From: Myxococcota bacterium
GTDB taxonomy: Bacteria > Myxococcota_A > UBA9160 > JAFDET01
NCBI GenBank assembly: GCA_028278065.1
Contig: JANQFA010000129.1
Coordinates: forward strand, 1-41,459
Length of the DNA stretch: 41,459 nucleotides
Direction of reading: 5' to 3'
Shown: positions 7,554-18,100 of the stretch, in pieces
How the letters are laid out: each line of letters starts with the position of its first letter
Numbering within the stretch: position 1 is the first letter of the stretch
Made by a program: the position numbers and the translations under genes
Notes under the pieces: model-generated
What the model saw: the letters and a program-made list of their open reading frames with translations, nothing else
What the model was told of the DNA's origin: nothing
Database searches by the model: none

Positions 7554-8864
7554 TCAGACCTCGACGGCGAAGAGGTTCCACTCGCCGGGGACGCCCTTGA
7601 GGACGTGGGCGCCGCGCTCGGCGAAGCGCAGGCCGGAGCCCGCGACCAGGTCCTTCACGGTGTTCGAGACCAGCACCTCATGGGGGGCGGCCGCTCCGCA
7701 CACGCGCGAGCCCAGGTGGACGGCGATGCCGCCCATCTTGTCGCCGATCTGCTCGCACTCGCCCGTGTGGAGTCCGGCGCGGATGCGGATGCCGAGGGGC
7801 TCCATGGCGTGCAGGGCGGCGATGGCGGCGCGAATTCCGCGGGCCGGGCCGTCGAAGGCGGCGAAGTAGCCGTCCCCCGCGGTGTCCATCTCCCGCCCGC
7901 GGTGCCGCTCCGTCTGCGCGCGCATCACCCCGTAGTACTGGGTCAGGAGATCCCGCCACGCGCGGTCCCCGCGCTTCGAGAGCTCCTCGGTCGAGTCGAC
8001 GATGTCGGTGAAGAGGACCGTGGCGAGCACCCGGTCCGGCTCCTCTCTCCCGCGCTCGCCCGTGACGAAGTGCTCGAGCTCGTCGAGGATCGGCGTCGTG
8101 TCTCCGACCCACGGGAAGTGATCCGCCCCCGGAACCTCCACGAGCTTCGCCCCGGGGATGTTCTCTGCGAGCTGGCGACCCGCCTCGATGCGGATCGAGT
8201 CCTCGTCCCGGTGGATCACCGTCGTCGGGACCTTCACCGACGGCAGGACGTCCCGCACGTCGGTATCCCTCGCCATCATGAGGATCTTGCGGATGCCGCC
8301 GGGGCTGACTGCGCGCCGCTCGAACCTCGCCCAGGAGCTTCGGAAGGCCTCGTCGTCGGCGCGGCTGGGGGCGAAGAGCTCGGCCGTGATGCCGGTGCCC
8401 CAGTGTCGCTCCACGACGTCGATCGCGCGGCGGAACTGCTCGTCGGTGTAGTCGAACGCGAGCTGGCTCTCGGCGTAGGTATTGAGCAGGGCGAGGCCCG
8501 CGGTCCGCTCGGGATGGCTTGCCGCGAACAAGGTGCACATGGGCCCGCTCTCGGAGATGCCGAGCAGGAAGGCCCGGTCCGAGCCCGCGGCGTCCAGCAC
8601 CGCCCGCACGTCGTCCATCCGTTCCTCGAGCGTGGGAAGCCGGTCGACGGGATCGGAGAGGCCCGTCCCGCGACGGTCCATGAGGATGAGGCGCGCGAAG
8701 CTCGCCAGCCGTTCGAGGAACGGTGCCAGGCTGGGCTCTTCCCAGGCGTACTCGACGTGGGAGACCCAGCCCGGGACGAAGAGCAGGTCGGCTTCGCCGC
8801 CGCCCACCACCTGGTAGGCGAGGTTCACGTCTCCGGCACGGGCGTAGCGGGTGTCCGGTGTCAT
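7554..8864 (-). CDS. Alpha/beta hydrolase-class III adenylyl cyclase fusion (LipJ/Rv1900c-like), copy B
   Basis: 436 residues with two domains. Residues 1-270 are an alpha/beta hydrolase: oxyanion region near PGW, nucleophile Ser104 in GISES, acid around Asp220-222 and His249 in GADHFPW. Residues 280-436 are a class III nucleotide cyclase: FTDIVDST with metal Asp287, and AGDGYFAAFD with Asp331. The arrangement matches mycobacterial LipJ (Rv1900c). By eye, the base-reading Lys is Asp (DTAGD), the second base-reading position is Lys376, and the transition-state Asn is His383 (GIAVH), with Arg387 kept. LipJ-type cyclases are known to be non-canonical here. The nucleophile elbow is GISES rather than GxSxG. 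No signal or membrane segment, so cytoplasmic. It lies 79 bases downstream of its paralogue, copy A. Confidence 0.88.
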   Translation of the reverse strand: MTPDTRYARAGDVNLAYQVVGGGEADLLFVPGWVSHVEYAWEEPSLAPFLERLASFARLILMDRRGTGLSDPVDRLPTLEERMDDVRAVLDAAGSDRAFLLGISESGPMCTLFAASHPERTAGLALLNTYAESQLAFDYTDEQFRRAIDVVERHWGTGITAELFAPSRADDEAFRSSWARFERRAVSPGGIRKILMMARDTDVRDVLPSVKVPTTVIHRDEDSIRIEAGRQLAENIPGAKLVEVPGADHFPWVGDTTPILDELEHFVTGERGREEPDRVLATVLFTDIVDSTEELSKRGDRAWRDLLTQYYGVMRAQTERHRGREMDTAGDGYFAAFDGPARGIRAAIAALHAMEPLGIRIRAGLHTGECEQIGDKMGGIAVHLGSRVCGAAAPHEVLVSNTVKDLVAGSGLRFAERGAHVLKGVPGEWNLFAVEV

Positions 8865-8943
8865 GGGCGGTCTCGACGATAGCCGCAGGGCCGCTCCCCG
8901 GCCGCTCGAGCCGACCCGTCGTCCCGGCGCGCGCGCCTCAGGG

Positions 8944-10320
8944 TCACAGGTTTGCCGCGAACAGACGCCACTCGCCGGGGACGCCTTTCAGGGCGTGGAC
9001 GCCGCGCTCGCGAAATCCGAGTCCCGAACCGGCGACCAGGTCCCTGACCGTGCTGGATACGAGGATCTCGCCCGCCCCGGCCGCTGCTGCGACCCGGGCG
9101 CCGGTATGGACCGCGATCCCCGCCAGCCGATCTCCCATGCGCTCGCACTCGCCCGTGTGGAGCCCCGCCCGGATCGGGATGCCGATCCCCGCCAGCGCAT
9201 CGCGGATCGCGGCGGCGCAGCGGATCGCCCGCGCCGGGCCGTCGAAGCTGGCCAGGAAGCCATCGCCCGCCGTGTCGAGCTCCTGGCCGTGAAAGCGGCC
9301 GAGCTGCCGGCGCACCACACCGTGGTGGCGCTCGAGGAGCTCCCGCCAGCCTCGATCGCCCAGCTCGGCAGCGCGCGCCGTCGAGTCCACGATGTCGGTG
9401 AAGAGCACCGTGGCCAGCACACGGTCCGCCTCCGGCTCGGAACGCACCCCGGTCAGGAACTCCTCCACCTCGCTCGCGAGCTGGCCCGTGTCGTCGAACC
9501 AGGGGTAGTGGTCGTAGTCGTCCAGCACCGCGAAGCGCGCGCCGGGAATCTCGTCGGCGAAGTAGCGGCTCATCGCCTGCGGGAAACGGTCGCCTTCCGG
9601 GTGGATCACGAGCGTCGGCACGCGCACGCTCGGTAGAACCGCCCGTACGTCGATCTCCCAGAGGATCTCGGTGAGCGCGCGGAAGCCGCCGGGACTCGCC
9701 GCCAGCCGCTCCGCCCGGCCACACAGCTCGCGGGTCGACGGATCGTCCCGGCGCGTCATCATCGCCAGCGAGATCCCCGTGCCCCACGCCTCCCGGAAGC
9801 GATCGTCCCGCTCCTGCGGATCGTCGGGCATGGCGACGCCGGGCATGGCCAGGCCCCAGAACAGTGCGTCGAGTCCCACGGGCTCGAATCCGTGCGGGTA
9901 GTCGGGCGCGGGGGACAGGCGGGCGAAGGTGCCGTACACCACGAGGGCGTGGACGCGCTCCGGGTGGCTGGCGGCGAGCAACGCGCTCAGGGGGCCACCC
10001 TCCGAGATCCCGAAGAACGCGGCCCGCTCGCTTCCCACCGCCTGCATCACCGCCAGGATGTCGTCCATGCGCTGCTCATAGGTGGGGGCATCCGCCAGCC
10101 GGTCCGACAGACCGGTGCCGCGCTTGTCGAAGGTGATCACCCGTGCGAACGAGGCCAGGCGCTCGACGAACTGCGCATAGCCGGGGAGCTCGTGGAAGAA
10201 CTCGACGTGGGAGATGATCCCGGGCACCAGGACGACGTCGAGAGGGCCGTCTCCCTCGACCTGATAGGCGATGCTGAGGTCGCCGCACCTCGCGTAGCGG
10301 GTCGTGGCTGCAGAGCCCAT
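8944..10320 (-). CDS. Alpha/beta hydrolase-class III adenylyl cyclase fusion (LipJ/Rv1900c-like), copy A
   Basis: 458 residues, same architecture as copy B. Hydrolase domain 1-290: nucleophile Ser106 in a canonical GISEG elbow, acid near Asp244, His271 in YDHYPW. Cyclase domain 300-458: FTDIVDST with Asp309, AGDGFLASFD with Asp353, then GECERMGDRLAGIAVHTGAR with Arg398 at the second base-reading position, His405 in place of the transition-state Asn, and Arg409 kept. Both metal Asps are present, so cyclase activity is plausible. The pair probably arose by tandem duplication. The ATG at 10320 has no clear ribosome binding site; TAAGAT (minus strand, 10334-10339) lies 13 bases upstream, so the leader would be very short. 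The longer frame back to 10593 runs through the divergent gene and is not used. Confidence 0.88.
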   Translation of the reverse strand: MGSAATTRYARCGDLSIAYQVEGDGPLDVVLVPGIISHVEFFHELPGYAQFVERLASFARVITFDKRGTGLSDRLADAPTYEQRMDDILAVMQAVGSERAAFFGISEGGPLSALLAASHPERVHALVVYGTFARLSPAPDYPHGFEPVGLDALFWGLAMPGVAMPDDPQERDDRFREAWGTGISLAMMTRRDDPSTRELCGRAERLAASPGGFRALTEILWEIDVRAVLPSVRVPTLVIHPEGDRFPQAMSRYFADEIPGARFAVLDDYDHYPWFDDTGQLASEVEEFLTGVRSEPEADRVLATVLFTDIVDSTARAAELGDRGWRELLERHHGVVRRQLGRFHGQELDTAGDGFLASFDGPARAIRCAAAIRDALAGIGIPIRAGLHTGECERMGDRLAGIAVHTGARVAAAAGAGEILVSSTVRDLVAGSGLGFRERGVHALKGVPGEWRLFAANL

Positions 10321-10367
10321 GGGACCGGTCCGAGATCTTACTACGGGCGCCGCGCGACGGCAGTCGT

Positions 10368-10448
10368 CTACTGGCGCAGGATCCCGTACGGGTCGCAGGG
10401 GGTGTAGCCCGCGACGGTTCCGTCGAAGAAGCCCGGCACGCCGCACAT
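10368..10448 (-). CDS. Possible 26-residue peptide ORF
   Basis: An ATG at 10448 on the minus strand opens a 26-codon frame reading MCGVPGFFDGTVAGYTPCDP followed by YGILRQ and a TAG stop, 47 bases upstream of hydrolase-cyclase copy A. The composition (two Cys, Gly, aromatic residues) looks more protein-like than random GC-rich sequence, and the frame stays open upstream through DDDDRA. No good ribosome binding site is visible. It could be a leader peptide, a gene remnant or chance. A CCCGTACGGG palindrome lies inside it at 10383-10392. Confidence 0.2.
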   Translation of the reverse strand: MCGVPGFFDGTVAGYTPCDPYGILRQ

Positions 10449-10471
10449 CGCCCTGTCGTCGTCGTCGGTGG

Positions 10472-10477
10472 TAGAAT
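10472..10477 (+). promoter_or_regulatory. -10-like hexamer TAGAAT
   Basis: TAGAAT followed by GG lies 27 bases before the ATG of the membrane protein gene at 10505. No -35 match is seen at 16-18 bases. It shares the TAGAATG core with the hexamers at 4366 and 33078 (the latter on the minus strand). Confidence 0.35.
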
Positions 10478-10504
10478 GGTGCCGCCGTTCTCCGGGGTGT
10501 CTGG

Positions 10505-11287
10505 ATGGTCTGGCTCGCGATCGGCGTGCTGGCGGTGGGCGTGCTCCTCGCCCTGACCGCCCGTCGGGCTTCGCTCCTGACGGGAGGGGTCATCCTGCTG
10601 GGCTTCGGTGTCGCCGTGTTCGCGGTGCGCCTGATCCAGGCGGGACCCTATCCCTTCCCGCGCGGGATGGACCTGTGCGCGGGCATCGGGGGCCTGCTGC
10701 TGGGCTCGCTGCTGGTCCAGCGGGGACGCGCGGAGGTCCCGGGCTCGGGTGTCTCGCGGCTGAGCCGCGTTCTCCTGGGGCTCTGGCCGATCGGCTTCCT
10801 GATGGGTCTCGCCGCCGTGCTCCACGAGACGGACGAGGTGGTGATCCTGCTGACCGACGGTCCGGCGGGCCCCACCCACACGCGCCTCTGGGTGGTGGAC
10901 CACGAGGGAGCGCCCTGGGTGCTCACCGGGACGGAGACCGGGTTCGGCCGCAACGTCGCGGCCCGCCCGCGTCTCGAGCTGGATCGCGCCGGCGAACGGT
11001 CGTGTCGAGTCGCCCGGGTGTTCCGAGACCTCCCGACCCTGCGCGACGTCTCGCTGCTGCGCCGCCAGAAGTACCTGGCGGAGCGGCTGGCCTGGGGTGT
11101 GGGCTACCCGCGTCTCTTCTACAGCGAGGAGCAGCTGCGGGCACTACAGCCGGGCGGCCCGAGCGAGGGCGTCTCCCTCGGCAGCGGCGCCGCCTACCGC
11201 CTCGATCCCTGTCCGCAGGTCGGCTGGCCCGCGCCGGGCTCCCCGGCCCGGGTGCGATATGCTGGGCCGGCGATTCCGCTTCCCTGA
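10505..11287 (+). CDS. Membrane protein with a possible split-barrel (DUF385/nitroreductase-like) domain
   Basis: 260 residues. Seen: three or four membrane segments in the first half (about 2-20, 25-45, 55-72, 95-112). A soluble domain follows, with RLWVVDHEGAPWVLTGTETG, then RVARVFRDLPTLRDVSLLRRQKYLAERLAW. The 'LWVV..EG.PWVLTG' strand is reminiscent of the FMN/F420-binding split barrels that bear the DUF385 or pyridoxamine-oxidase-like label, where a similar strand reads 'PLWYV..DG.LLLV'. The usual 'T.GRKSG' motif is absent, so this is a guess. No Cys pair or metal motif is seen. The end lies 19 bases before the next gene. Real by frame length and membrane pattern; function not known. Confidence 0.6.
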   Translation: MVWLAIGVLAVGVLLALTARRASLLTGGVILLGFGVAVFAVRLIQAGPYPFPRGMDLCAGIGGLLLGSLLVQRGRAEVPGSGVSRLSRVLLGLWPIGFLMGLAAVLHETDEVVILLTDGPAGPTHTRLWVVDHEGAPWVLTGTETGFGRNVAARPRLELDRAGERSCRVARVFRDLPTLRDVSLLRRQKYLAERLAWGVGYPRLFYSEEQLRALQPGGPSEGVSLGSGAAYRLDPCPQVGWPAPGSPARVRYAGPAIPLP

Positions 11288-11306
11288 CAACCTTGCCGAG
11301 GCTTCC

Positions 11307-11828
11307 ATGACCAATCCCCTTCCCGTACTCCTCTCCACGCTTTCGGCCATCCTGCTGGCTTCGACCGCCATGGCCCAGTCCGATCTGCTGATCTACCCGG
11401 CGAAGGGGCAGAGCCCGGAGCAGCAGGCTCGGGACAGCTCCGAGTGCTCCGCCTGGGCGACCCAGCAGACCCAGTTCGACCCGACCACCCCGGCGCCGGT
11501 CTACACGCCGCCGACGGGGCAGGCCAACACCCAGCAGCGCGGCGGCGCCGTGCGCGGTGCGGCCGGGGGGGCGGCCCTCGGCGCGATCGGCGGCGCCATC
11601 GGGGGCGACGCCGGACAGGGCGCGGCCGTCGGGGCCGGCGTCGGCGCAGGCGCGGGGGCCATCCGGCAGCGCCGCGGAAACCGGGCGGCCGCAGAGGCCA
11701 ACACCCAGTCGCAGGCCAACGCGGACGCCGCCTATCAGCAGGCGCTGGCCGACTACAACGCGAAGCGCGAGAGACACAAGCAGGCCACGGCCACCTGTCT
11801 GCAGGGGCGGGGCTACACGGTCAACTAG
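11307..11828 (+). CDS. Glycine-zipper exported protein
   Basis: 173 residues: signal peptide ending MAQS (cleavage near 23), a polar stretch with one Cys (SSECSAWATQQT), a Gln/Pro/Thr-rich linker, then a glycine zipper (about 72-114, AAGGAALGAIGGAIGGDAGQ and following) predicted as a hydrophobic helical hairpin in the outer membrane or envelope. A C-terminal helix follows (QANADAAYQQALADYNAKRE) and ends with CLQGRGYTV. Proteins of this form, with 'C...RGY.V' ends, are a common class of glycine-zipper envelope proteins in Proteobacteria of unknown function. The Cys pair could form a disulfide. TATGCT at 11258-11263 inside the preceding gene could provide its own promoter. No strong ribosome binding site (only GAGGC at 11298-11302). 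Confidence 0.75.
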   Translation: MTNPLPVLLSTLSAILLASTAMAQSDLLIYPAKGQSPEQQARDSSECSAWATQQTQFDPTTPAPVYTPPTGQANTQQRGGAVRGAAGGAALGAIGGAIGGDAGQGAAVGAGVGAGAGAIRQRRGNRAAAEANTQSQANADAAYQQALADYNAKRERHKQATATCLQGRGYTVN

Positions 11829-11841
11829 TCAAGGGCTCGAG

Positions 11842-12153
11842 ATGCGAATCCTGCTGGCGATCGCCGTTCTGTTGTGGGCCGCCCCGGCCGTGGCCGCCGA
11901 CTGCCGCTCCTGGGGCAAGCTCGATGGAGCCGGCAAGCAGGCCACGATCGAGGGGATGATCGAGGGTCATCTCAACAGCAACGAGAGCAAGATGTGGACG
12001 AGCGAGTCCAAGTCGGGGATGCGGCGCTGCATGCACGGCTTCGTCGGTCGCATCATCGGCGAGTTCGACGACCTCTGCGCTTCGGGTCGCCGCAAGGCCA
12101 AGAACGAGCTCGACGACATCTTCGACAAGTACTTCCTGAGCTGCGTGCAGTAG
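11842..12153 (+). CDS. Small exported protein of unknown function
   Basis: 103 residues. A signal peptide (MRILLAIAVLLWAAPAVAA) is followed by a short, mostly helical domain with four Cys: CRSWGKLD, RRCMHGFVGRI, DDLCASGRRKAK and the C-terminal SCVQ. Four Cys in a small exported protein suggest two disulfides. The pattern of charged helices (TIEGMIEGHLNSNESKMW) recalls HdeA/HdeB-like periplasmic chaperones, but I see no specific match. It lies 13 bases after the glycine-zipper gene on the same strand, so the two are likely co-transcribed. The end is 12 bases from the convergent metalloprotease gene. Confidence 0.65.
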   Translation: MRILLAIAVLLWAAPAVAADCRSWGKLDGAGKQATIEGMIEGHLNSNESKMWTSESKSGMRRCMHGFVGRIIGEFDDLCASGRRKAKNELDDIFDKYFLSCVQ

Positions 12154-12165
12154 CCGGGGGCTGCC

Positions 12166-15100
12166 TCAGCGACGCTTCGTGCGCCGCCGCCAGAGCAGGG
12201 CGATCGGCAGCAGGGCCTCTCCTCCCAGCAGCCCGCAGCGCGAGCGGAGGTCTGCGGCGAAGGGCACGTCCGCGCGGACCGAGGCCGAGCGGAGCACGTC
12301 GCCTTCGCGGCAGAGGACGTCGAGGGCGTAGTCGTAGCTCTCGCCCGAGGCGGCCTCGAAGTCGACGAAGATCCCGTCGCCGGTCGTGCCGATCCGCGCG
12401 AAGGGCCCGCCCGAGGCCGGCGCACGCAGGACGTCGTATTCGGCCACGGGAAGCGGCGTCCAGGTGAGGTCCACCTTGCCGGGCTTGGCTCGCGCGGCCA
12501 GATCGTCGGGCAGGACGCACGGCGGCGCGGGCTCGATCCAGGTCATGTCCCGCGTACTGCGCGACTCCAGCTCGGGGACGATCAGCGTGCCCTCGACCGG
12601 CGGCCCGGAGCGGATCTCGGCGATGGCACCGGGGAATCCGGAGGCGACGAAGAGCTCGCCGGCGCCGCCCAGGGCCGCGGCGCTCGTCATGCCGGTGAGG
12701 GGGAGCAGCGGATCGAGGAAGCCCGGAAGCGGAGGCGTCGGGCCCGGCGTCACGAAGCTGCGCGCCACGATCAGCTCGTCGACGACGTCGAGCGATCCGA
12801 CGTCCGGATCCACGCGCGTCAGGGCGCCGAGGGTGGTGAAGCCGAAGGGCAGGGCGGTCGGATCTCCGAAGTCGTCGAAGAAGCCGGTCTCGCTCACGGC
12901 GGCTGCGCGTCCGGAGTCCTCCAGATCGAATGCGGTGAAGGTATCGGACGTGCGCGTGCCGAGTGAGGCGGTGTCGAAGGAGAACGCGACGTCCGCGGCG
13001 GTCGTCTCCCAGGTGCCCGGCGGCAGCGGGAGCGCTCCCGCCGCGGGATCGATGCGCACGAGGCCCGGGTCCGCGAGCACCAGGATGCGGCCCTGCGGGT
13101 CGAGCTTCACGGAGGACATCGTGCCCAGTGCCGGATCGTCGAGGATGGTCTCGAGGGCTCCGCTGTCGAAGTGGTAGCGCCAGACCTTCGCGCCGACGAA
13201 GACCAGGGAAGGCGGATCGCTGGTCTCGTCGTAGGCGACGTCCCGGGGCGGTGCGCCGGCGATCGCTTCGTAGAACTCGGGCCCCATGAGCTCGAGCTGG
13301 GGAAGTGCGGGGTCGAAGCGGAAGGTCGGCAGCCCCGCCACGAAGACGGAGCCGAGCGGGCCGCGGTCGAGCCCGAGGAGGACCTCGTTCGAGGAGCAGA
13401 GCAGCGGCTCGGGCGCGGCGTCGACGCCGGGGCGCAGCCGCCACAGGCCCTGCAGCTCGTCCAGGCCGAGGAGATGGGGGTCGGGCTCGGCAGGCGGAAC
13501 GCCGAGCACGGCGAACTCCGCGCGCAGGTCGGAGTCGCAGCCGGCGCTGCCGCCCGTCGCCAGGAGCTCCTGGCGACACTCGCCGGACGGGTCCACGGTC
13601 ACCTCGACGGTGATCTCGCGGGTCTCGCCCGGGGCGAGATCGCCGCCCCACGAGATCGTCGCCGACGGCGAGTTCCAGCTCGCGCCTCCGTCGGTCGGTG
13701 CCACGAAGGGCGGATCGCCGACGGGCAGGAGCCCGGCCGGCAGCGCGAAGGCGGCGTGGGCGCCGACCAGGGCCTCGTCGCCCGTGTTCTGGATCTGGAG
13801 CTGGATCCGGATCGTGTCGCCCGCGTGGGCGGGCTGATCGTCGGGGCCCAGCGGGACCGTGTCGGCGCCTCCGGTCGTCGGGAAGAGACCCGGTGCCGAG
13901 AAGCGCGCGTCGAGGAGCCCCGCGAAGGGCACCGCCTCGAGATCGCTGGCGCGCCCCAGGTTCCCCGCGCAGCCCTGCACGTTCACGGTGGGCAGCTGGA
14001 TCGCCCCCACGGCGTGGCTCACACAGTCGTCGACGCGGGCCGTCAGCACGATCTCCACGCTGCCGCTGGCCGGAACGTCACCGCGCCAGGTCCAGAAGCG
14101 CTCGCCCGGTCCCTCCGCGACGCTCCCTCCACCGTCCCCGACGAGGGTCTCGAACACGGTGGACGGGTCGGAGACGAGCGGCAGCCAGATGCCCGCGTGG
14201 TCGAGCGCCACCGGGTTGGTGAGCTGGATGCGGTAGGTGACGAGATCGCCGGGCCGCAGCGGGATGCGCTCGGGAAGGGTCTCGACCCTCACCTCGATGG
14301 GGGTCGCCAGGGCGGGGAGGACGGTGCTGTCGACCCGCGTGCTGGGCACCCCGGCCGAGCCGGTCGCCTGGATGAGCGCGGTGTTCGAGAGGGCCACCAC
14401 GCTGCAGCCGGTGCGCACGTCGACCGTTCGCGTTCCGGCGGCGCCCGGCGCGAGCGGGCCCAGGGCCCAGCTGACGGTTCGGCTGGGCGCGTCGTAGACC
14501 CCCCCGGCCGACGCGGCGACGAAGTCGAGCCCGGGCGGAAGCGGATCGCTGAGCAGGGCATCGGCGGCGGCCAGGTTGCCGGCGTTCGCGAAGTCGAGGG
14601 TGTAGCGGAAGGACTCGCCGCGCTGCACGGTGGCGGGACCGTCCTTCAGCAGGCCGAGCGCTGCGAAGAACTCCGGTCCCAGGGATACGCTGAAGTCGAC
14701 GGCCGATCCCGCGGGCAGGAGGACGCTCGGGAGGGGGCTCTGGTCGACGACGTCGCCCTCCGGGATCGTGTCGCTGAAGACCTCGCTCACGGTGCCCACG
14801 TTCAGGGTCGCCGTGCTCAGCGCCAGGGATGCCGAGGCCGCATCGAGTCCGACCAGGTTCGGCGTCGCCACCTCCACCACGATGGGCGGCGCCGTTCCGA
14901 GGGAGACGGTGAGGGTGACGTTCGTGTTCTCCGCTACGGAGGTGCCGCTCGCGAGGGACTGGCCGATCACGAGCTCCGCGGCGGCAGTGTCGTGGATCCA
15001 GACCGCCTCGGACACGAAGAGGCTCGCGGCGGCCAGGGTCGCGCGGGCTGCGTCCAGCGTCTGCCCGGTGACGTCGGGAACCACGGTGAGGAGCGGCCCC

Positions 15101-18100
15101 AGGGACACGACCAGATCGACGGGGGAGCCCTCCTCGACGGAAGACCCGGCTTCGGGCGCCTGCTCGATCACGTCGCCGGCCGGCACGTCGGCGTCGTTTC
15201 GGGTCGAGACGGTCCCCAGCGTCAGCCCGGAGGCGAGGATGGCGGCCTCGGCCCCGGCCTGGGGAAGACCGCCCACGTCGGGGACGACGATGATGCGCGG
15301 GCCCAGGGACAGGGTGAAGTGGACCGCCGAGCCCTGCGGTGCCAGGGCGCCCGCCAGGGGAAGCTGGGAGACGACCTGTCCCAGCGGGAGGGTCGGATGG
15401 TTGGCGTCGTCGACGGCGCCCACCGCGAGCTGCGCGTCGCTCAGCGTGGCTTCGGCGATCTCGCGCTCCAGCCCCGACAGATCGGGAACGGGCACGAGCA
15501 GCGGGCCGCTCGAGACGACCAGGTCCACCGGCGCGCCTGCCGGCAGCAGCGCGCCGGTCGCCGGGAACTGGGCCAGCACCGTGTCGAGCGGGGCCGTCGG
15601 ATGGTGGGCGGTGGCGACGCCTCCGACGCGCAGTCCGGCGGCGCCGAGCGCCGTCTCGGCCGCCGTCCGGTCGAGTCCCACCAGATCGACGAGGAGCACG
15701 CCCAGGCAGGCGTCGCCCACGCCGTCTCCGTCCGCGTCCTCCTGCCCGGGATCGTCCACGTCCGGGCAGACGTCGGACACGTCGGGGACGCCGTCCCCGT
15801 CGGAGTCCGTGGCCGTGTCCGGATCGAGGGTGCAGGCCGTCACGTTTCCGAGCTCGTCGACGAGCTCCAGCTCGACCGAGGCCGGCAGGCCGAGGTCGTC
15901 CTTGCCGAGGTGCAGCACGAAGCCCGCGACGCCGTCGCCGGAGGAGTCCAGCAGGGTCGCGTTCTGCTGCGTGATCGGGCGGACCTCGGCGACGACGTTC
16001 GCGCCGAAGACGAACGCCTCGAACTCGCCGATCGAGTCGTCCACGGAGGTCAGGCTGCAGGTGGGTGGTCCGGCGTCGACGGGAGGCGGGTACGGGACGA
16101 CCAGCAGGTGGTCCGCCACGTCCCGGATCTCGGCCTCGAACTCCGGCAGGCTGCCGTCGTTCGACTCGATCTCGAGCGAGACGTGGAGCGTCGCGGGCTC
16201 CTCGGCGAAGTGGGCGTCCACGGGATCGACGTTCGGACCCGAGACCCGGATCCGGCCGATGCCGCTCACCTCGGCGCCGGGGAAGCGCAGGCTCGGCGGA
16301 TCGAAGACGTCGAGGCGCACGGCGGGATTCCCGCCGGCGCCGACGAGTCCTTCGGTCAGCTCGAAGCGCGGCGTCTCCTGGTCGCCACCGATCGGATCCG
16401 CGAAGCGGCGCAGCACGGCCAGCGACTCCTCGAAGGGTGGCTGGATCGAGGCGGAGTTGGAGAACGACAGGAAGTCGCCGAAGACGAGGTCGATGTGGTT
16501 GGCGTCCGGATCCGAGTCGAGCTGGGTGAGGAGTCTCGACTGGTCGGTGTCCGCTCGGACCGTCGTCCAGCTCTTCGTCCCGTCGCAGGTCCAGTCGAAG
16601 CCCTCGTCGATCGTCGTCTGCAGCGCCGTGCGGGGCGTCTCCCCGCCGCCAGGGCACGAGGACGTGATCTCGAGTCCCGGAGCCCGGTCCGCACCCGGGA
16701 AGGGAAGGCCGCGGGCGGGATCCTCGACGAGCCCCGCCTCCCGGATCGAGCCGAGATCCCACTCCGAGAAGAGGAGCTGCCTCTCGCAGACCTCCGGGAC
16801 GGCCACGCCCTCGCGATCGCAGATCCCGTCGCCGTTTCCGCCGCTGTCCGGCACCTCCAGCGGAGGGCCGATCGCGTGGTAGCGGTAGTTCATGAGGCTC
16901 AGGTAGTTGGGCTTGTTGTTGGCGCCCTCGAAGCCGCCGTGGCGGAGCCCGATGTTGTGGCCGAGCTCGTGAAGGAACGTGCTGGCCACATCGAAGGCAT
17001 GGGGATCCGCGCTTCGCGGGGCGGGGACGGGGTCGCCGGCGGCGTTCAGGACGAGCGGGGGGTTGAGCACCCCCTGGCCCGAGGGATTGCGGGTCGGCGG
17101 CCAGGTGATCAGGCTGTCCACGCCCCAGGTGCGCGCGAGGCCCACCGGCGACACCCGCTTGCCCTGGAACAGGACGGCCGGCTGGTCGTGGGCGAAGAGG
17201 CTGTAGTGGACGCAGCAGCGCCGGCCCTCGTCGAACCAGGCGTCCTTGATCTGGTCGTAGCGCGACTTGGGCTCGTGGGGTGCGCCGCAGCCTCGGGCGG
17301 GCCCGGGCGGCCGCATGGTCACCTCGTCTTCGTGGGGGAGGACGTCGTCCACGAATGCGTGGAGGGTGATGCCGTCCCCGCCGTCGGGGTTCCAGCCCGG
17401 GTGAGGCGCGGGGATGGCGGCGAAGGTGGCCGTGGCCTTCTCCAGGACCTCCGCCTTGGGGCAGTCCGTGTGCAGCGGGTCCTGCATGCAGTCGATCTCG
17501 ACGTAGAGGTCCTTGTGGTTCCGGTCCGGCGGCACCGGGTGGAGGTCGGTCAGGGCGATGTCCGCCGTGCCGTCTCCGTTGGCGTCGATGCCTTCGACCT
17601 CCCACACGTCGAGGAGGCCGTCCCGATCGGTGTCGACCGCCACCTGCACGAACCAGCCGTCGTAGACGGGAAGAACACCCTCCAGGGACCAGCGAGCCTT
17701 GAAGGTGAGGGTGGGGTCGTCGCCGAGCTCGATCACGGGCGTCAGCAGGTGCCCTGCGCTGGGCGCGTCCCGGCAGCGGTCGTCTTCGAAGCCCGGTGCC
17801 TGCCCGGAGGGAGGGTTGTCCCAGCTGCTCGGCCAGGGGTCGGCGCTGCCGTCGGGGCCCTTGGCCTCGTAGGTGCCCGTCTCCTCGTTTCCGTACCACC
17901 AGCTCCACTCGCCGCTGGCCGCGTGGCGCCGCGTCGGGTGCCACCCCGGCTTGTCGCCGTGGGTGTTGTGGGTGAGCAGCCAACGCCTTTCGGCGTCGGT
18001 CTCCGCCCCGTTGCGGAAGGCGGAGTCGCCCGGCCTGCAGAGCGGGTCGGGTTCCTCCCGCAGCGGTTCGATCACGATGTCGTCGATGAACACGCCCTCG

